64,000 bases of DNA from positions 124,001 to 188,000 of the forward strand of contig CAVQOB010000034.1 of the NCBI GenBank assembly GCA_963714325.1, given 5' to 3'. The translations under genes were made by a program, and so were the position numbers. This document shows positions 61,974-64,000 of the stretch, piece after piece. Under the pieces are notes generated by a model. It did no database searches, was not told the DNA's origin, and saw only the letters and a program-made list of their open reading frames with translations. Origin of the DNA: CAVQOB01 sp963714325 (GTDB taxonomy: Bacteria > Pseudomonadota > Alphaproteobacteria > Rhizobiales > Hyphomicrobiaceae). Numbering within the stretch: position 1 is the stretch's first letter; every line of letters begins with the position of its first letter.

Positions 61974-63164
61974 TCAGGAATGCATCATTTTAGCGCGTTT
62001 AGGCCATGAAACCCGGAATGTGGTGCCGCGCGCAACGGCTGGATCGGACTGCAGGTCGATTCTGCCGCCGATGGTCTCGATGGTTTTCTTGACCAGTGCC
62101 AAGCCGATGCCGCTGCCTTCGGGCACGTCTCTGTCGCGGTCGGATGCCGGGTCGTCATCGGCGACGCGGCGGAAGGGCTCAAAGATCGCCTTGTGCCATT
62201 CGGGCGCAATGCCAGGTCCGTCGTCGGCGACGTTGAAGACCCAATAACGGTCAGAGTTCGATGCCGATAGAGTGACGGTTCCGGATGTGCGGTCGTGGTG
62301 CTTCAAGGCGTTGTCGATCAGGTTGCGCAAGACGAGATCGAGTGGCGCCTTGAAGGTTTCGAACACGGGCCATGCGCCGGTCTTTTGCACCACAATGCCC
62401 GTCGACGTTCGCAATCCCGCGGTGATCTCGGTTGCCAAGGCGCCGCTGTCGACACGCTCGATCGCTTCCGGGCGGCGGCCGATCTGGGCGTATTCGAGCA
62501 GTCCCAATAGCATCGTCGACATGCGCCGGCTTTGGCCGATCAATCCCGCTGTTGCCGTGCGCGCGGCTTCTAAGTCGGGATTGGTTTCGCCGAGCGCTGC
62601 CAGGACCTCGTCGCTGAGGTGGCGGAGTGCCCGCAGGGGCGTTCTCAGATCGTGCGATATAATGTAGGCAAAAGCCTCCAATTCTGCCGATTTCTGGCGA
62701 ACTTGCTCTTCGGCGAGGAGACGGGCGCGGACCTGGCTCTGGAGTTCGAGTTCGTAGGCTGCCTCCGTGGTGACGCGCGAGACGATGACGGAGTAGGCGG
62801 CGTTTTCGGCCAACCAGTAGACGCTGATGTTGATGCGCGGCGCTTCGGCGATCGCCGTCTGGATGGAAATGTTCGCGAGATCAATGACCGGCATATTTCC
62901 TTCGCATAATTTTTGCAACTCGGTCTCAAGGCCGAGCAGCGGCAAGATGCTGTCGCCAACCGGTCGGCCGATGCGCGCGAAGGCGACGAGCGTGCCCGTG
63001 CAGCTGGTGACAATGAGATTTCGATCCAACTGGACAACGCCGATCATGCCGCGTGCCACGAGAAAATCGGTGACTTCGCCGAGCGGGCCCAATCCGGCTG
63101 AGATCAGATCAGTGGCCGCGCCGGAGGATGGCAGTCGCGGCGTCTCTGAAGGCTTCGTGGACAT
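61974..63164 (-). CDS. PAS-like sensor histidine kinase
   Basis: A 396-residue soluble kinase with no membrane helix. An N-terminal PAS-like sensory region (about 30-130) is followed by a coiled linker, HisKA with phospho-acceptor His171 (YIISHDLRTPLRALRHL), and a HATPase with N box LIDNALKHHD, G1 DDGPGIAPEW and G2 GSGIGLALV. The chosen ATG (MSTKPSETPR) gives a 56-base overlap with the upstream GTPase gene, so a later start is possible, but the overlap fits tight translational coupling. It is in one operon with an OmpA-domain protein, a Ras-like GTPase and a receiver. Confidence 0.9.
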   Translation of the reverse strand: MSTKPSETPRLPSSGAATDLISAGLGPLGEVTDFLVARGMIGVVQLDRNLIVTSCTGTLVAFARIGRPVGDSILPLLGLETELQKLCEGNMPVIDLANISIQTAIAEAPRINISVYWLAENAAYSVIVSRVTTEAAYELELQSQVRARLLAEEQVRQKSAELEAFAYIISHDLRTPLRALRHLSDEVLAALGETNPDLEAARTATAGLIGQSRRMSTMLLGLLEYAQIGRRPEAIERVDSGALATEITAGLRTSTGIVVQKTGAWPVFETFKAPLDLVLRNLIDNALKHHDRTSGTVTLSASNSDRYWVFNVADDGPGIAPEWHKAIFEPFRRVADDDPASDRDRDVPEGSGIGLALVKKTIETIGGRIDLQSDPAVARGTTFRVSWPKRAKMMHS

Positions 63165-63624
63165 TGGCGCCTGTCTTGGCACTGGTGCGTGTTAAGGGGT
63201 GAGAGGTCGATGTGAGTTCGCTCGGCAGTTCGGTTGCGGAGCCGGCCTCGATGAGATCGGTCTTGTTGAGGACGAAGGCGATATGCCGGCCCGGCATCCT
63301 TTCGCGGCACAGGTCTGCGAGACGCACCATGGTCTGCAGCGATTGCCGGCGCGTGATGTCGCCGATGATCAAGGCCGCCGCGGCGCCGCTGACATAATTT
63401 TGCTGACGAAAGATACTGTCGGCCATGTTGCCGTCGATGTCCCAGATGACAAGCGCCAGCGGCTGGTCACCGGATGGGCCGGCGTTGTCGATATCGTATT
63501 TGTAGATGTCGACGTTGATCGTCACCTTGTAGTTGGTTTCGAAGCGGTCGAACACAAGGCGACGAACGATCGACGTCTTGCCGACGCCGATATCGCCGAG
63601 CAGCATGATCTTGCGCGCTGTCAT
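63109..63624 (-). CDS. Small Ras/Rab-like GTPase
   Basis: A 171-residue bacterial small GTPase. G1 P-loop GDIGVGKT (10-17), switch-I Thr35 in VTINVD, G3 WDIDGN (Asp62, Gly65), G4 NKTD (120-123) and G5 TSAKTG (148-150). The catalytic Gln that follows Gly in Ras DxxGQ is Asn66 here, which is expected to slow intrinsic hydrolysis and make it depend on a partner. Start ATG overlaps the stop of the OmpA-domain gene (ATGA). Such GTPases act as switches for polarity or envelope positioning in bacteria; the role here is unknown. Confidence 0.9.
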   Translation of the reverse strand: MTARKIMLLGDIGVGKTSIVRRLVFDRFETNYKVTINVDIYKYDIDNAGPSGDQPLALVIWDIDGNMADSIFRQQNYVSGAAAALIIGDITRRQSLQTMVRLADLCRERMPGRHIAFVLNKTDLIEAGSATELPSELTSTSHPLTRTSAKTGANVHEAFRDAATAILRRGH

Positions 63625-64000
63625 TTGCCGCTCGGTTCGCCGATGAAGCCGAGTTCAAATTCGACGCGCCGGTTCGGGCTGCCAACGCCGGTGCCGGGAT
63701 AGAGATCGTAACCGCTGGCGCGGCCGACCGCGATAACGCGGACCGGTGGCACGCCGCGTGACGTCAGCTCGGCGGCAACACGCTGGGCGCGGGACGTCGC
63801 AAGGCTGGCGTTGCGGCCTTGGCTGCCGCGGTCGTCGGTATAGCCGACGATGCGCACGACGGCGTCGGTAGCCATGGTCAACTGCGCCAGATCGTCGAGG
63901 ACGCGGGTTGCGGTGGCGTCGTCGAGATAGTCGGAATTGTTGCCGAAAAAGATGGCGTTTGAGCGGATGAAAGCGGAGAGGCGATCGCGCGGGGTTTGGG
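63621..64000 (-). CDS. OmpA-family C-terminal domain protein (5' part missing)
   Basis: The C-terminal 126 residues of a minus-strand gene that begins beyond the right edge. The fragment holds an OmpA-like peptidoglycan-binding domain: FIRSNAIFFGNNSDYLDD at its start, VRIVGYTDDRGSQGRN, LATSRAQRVAAELTSRGVP and SPNRRVEFEL, including the Asp and Arg that hold diaminopimelate. It overlaps the GTPase start by 4 bases (ATGA), so the genes are cotranslated. The N-terminal part (signal, membrane or other domains) cannot be seen. Confidence 0.9.
   Translation of the reverse strand, partial: QTPRDRLSAFIRSNAIFFGNNSDYLDDATATRVLDDLAQLTMATDAVVRIVGYTDDRGSQGRNASLATSRAQRVAAELTSRGVPPVRVIAVGRASGYDLYPGTGVGSPNRRVEFELGFIGEPSGK

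Overview
The window reads as chromosome of a high-GC alphaproteobacterium, most likely order Hyphomicrobiales. The signs are ChpT (the CtrA phosphorelay), an EipA/DUF1134 envelope protein, a perfect CtrA-type box, an Azospirillum-type indolepyruvate decarboxylase, a fused long-chain indolepyruvate ferredoxin oxidoreductase and REP-like palindromes. The genus cannot be fixed from sequence alone. I saw no rRNA, tRNA, CRISPR array, transposase or phage gene.

Layout. 1-11 kb holds housekeeping and envelope genes: the 5' part of a HerA-like ATPase, an L,D-transpeptidase, an unpaired methylmalonyl-CoA mutase small subunit, a CheY-like regulator with ChpT, CysQ, EipA, a membrane-anchored coiled-coil protein, a DenD-like dehydrogenase, a radical SAM protein and MscL. 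11-21 kb holds a CrbS-like transporter/sensor kinase hybrid and a glyoxylate module (D-2-hydroxyacid dehydrogenase, serine-glyoxylate aminotransferase, GntR regulator). 21-24.4 kb holds a three-gene cobalt-type nitrile hydratase/thiocyanate hydrolase set with a HupE-type metal permease, then a frameshifted glutathione-dependent formaldehyde dehydrogenase. 24.4-34.5 kb starts with pyrD-DUF952 and ends with class I lysS; between them lies an island of three DUF262/DUF1524 (GmrSD/BrxU/SspE-type) nuclease-like genes and a metallophosphoesterase. This island is the best candidate for a new defence system.

34.8-50.4 kb holds an unrecognised membrane protein, a lytic transglycosylase, indolepyruvate ferredoxin oxidoreductase, a secreted phosphoesterase, and an acyl-CoA ligase/Liv ABC transporter/PaaK-like cluster that looks built to import and CoA-activate organic, perhaps aromatic, acids. 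50.4-56.8 kb is a histidine-utilisation locus (hutF divergent from hutI-hutH-hutU). 57-61.3 kb has two tandem glucosaminidase-like secreted proteins, the first preceded by the CtrA box, and ipdC. 61.3-64 kb is an OmpA-domain/Ras-like GTPase/histidine kinase/response regulator gene set running off the right edge.

Three conserved genes (frmA, ior, hutH) are each broken by what can be repaired as one extra G in a GC-rich run. That pattern suggests base-calling errors at least as much as real decay.
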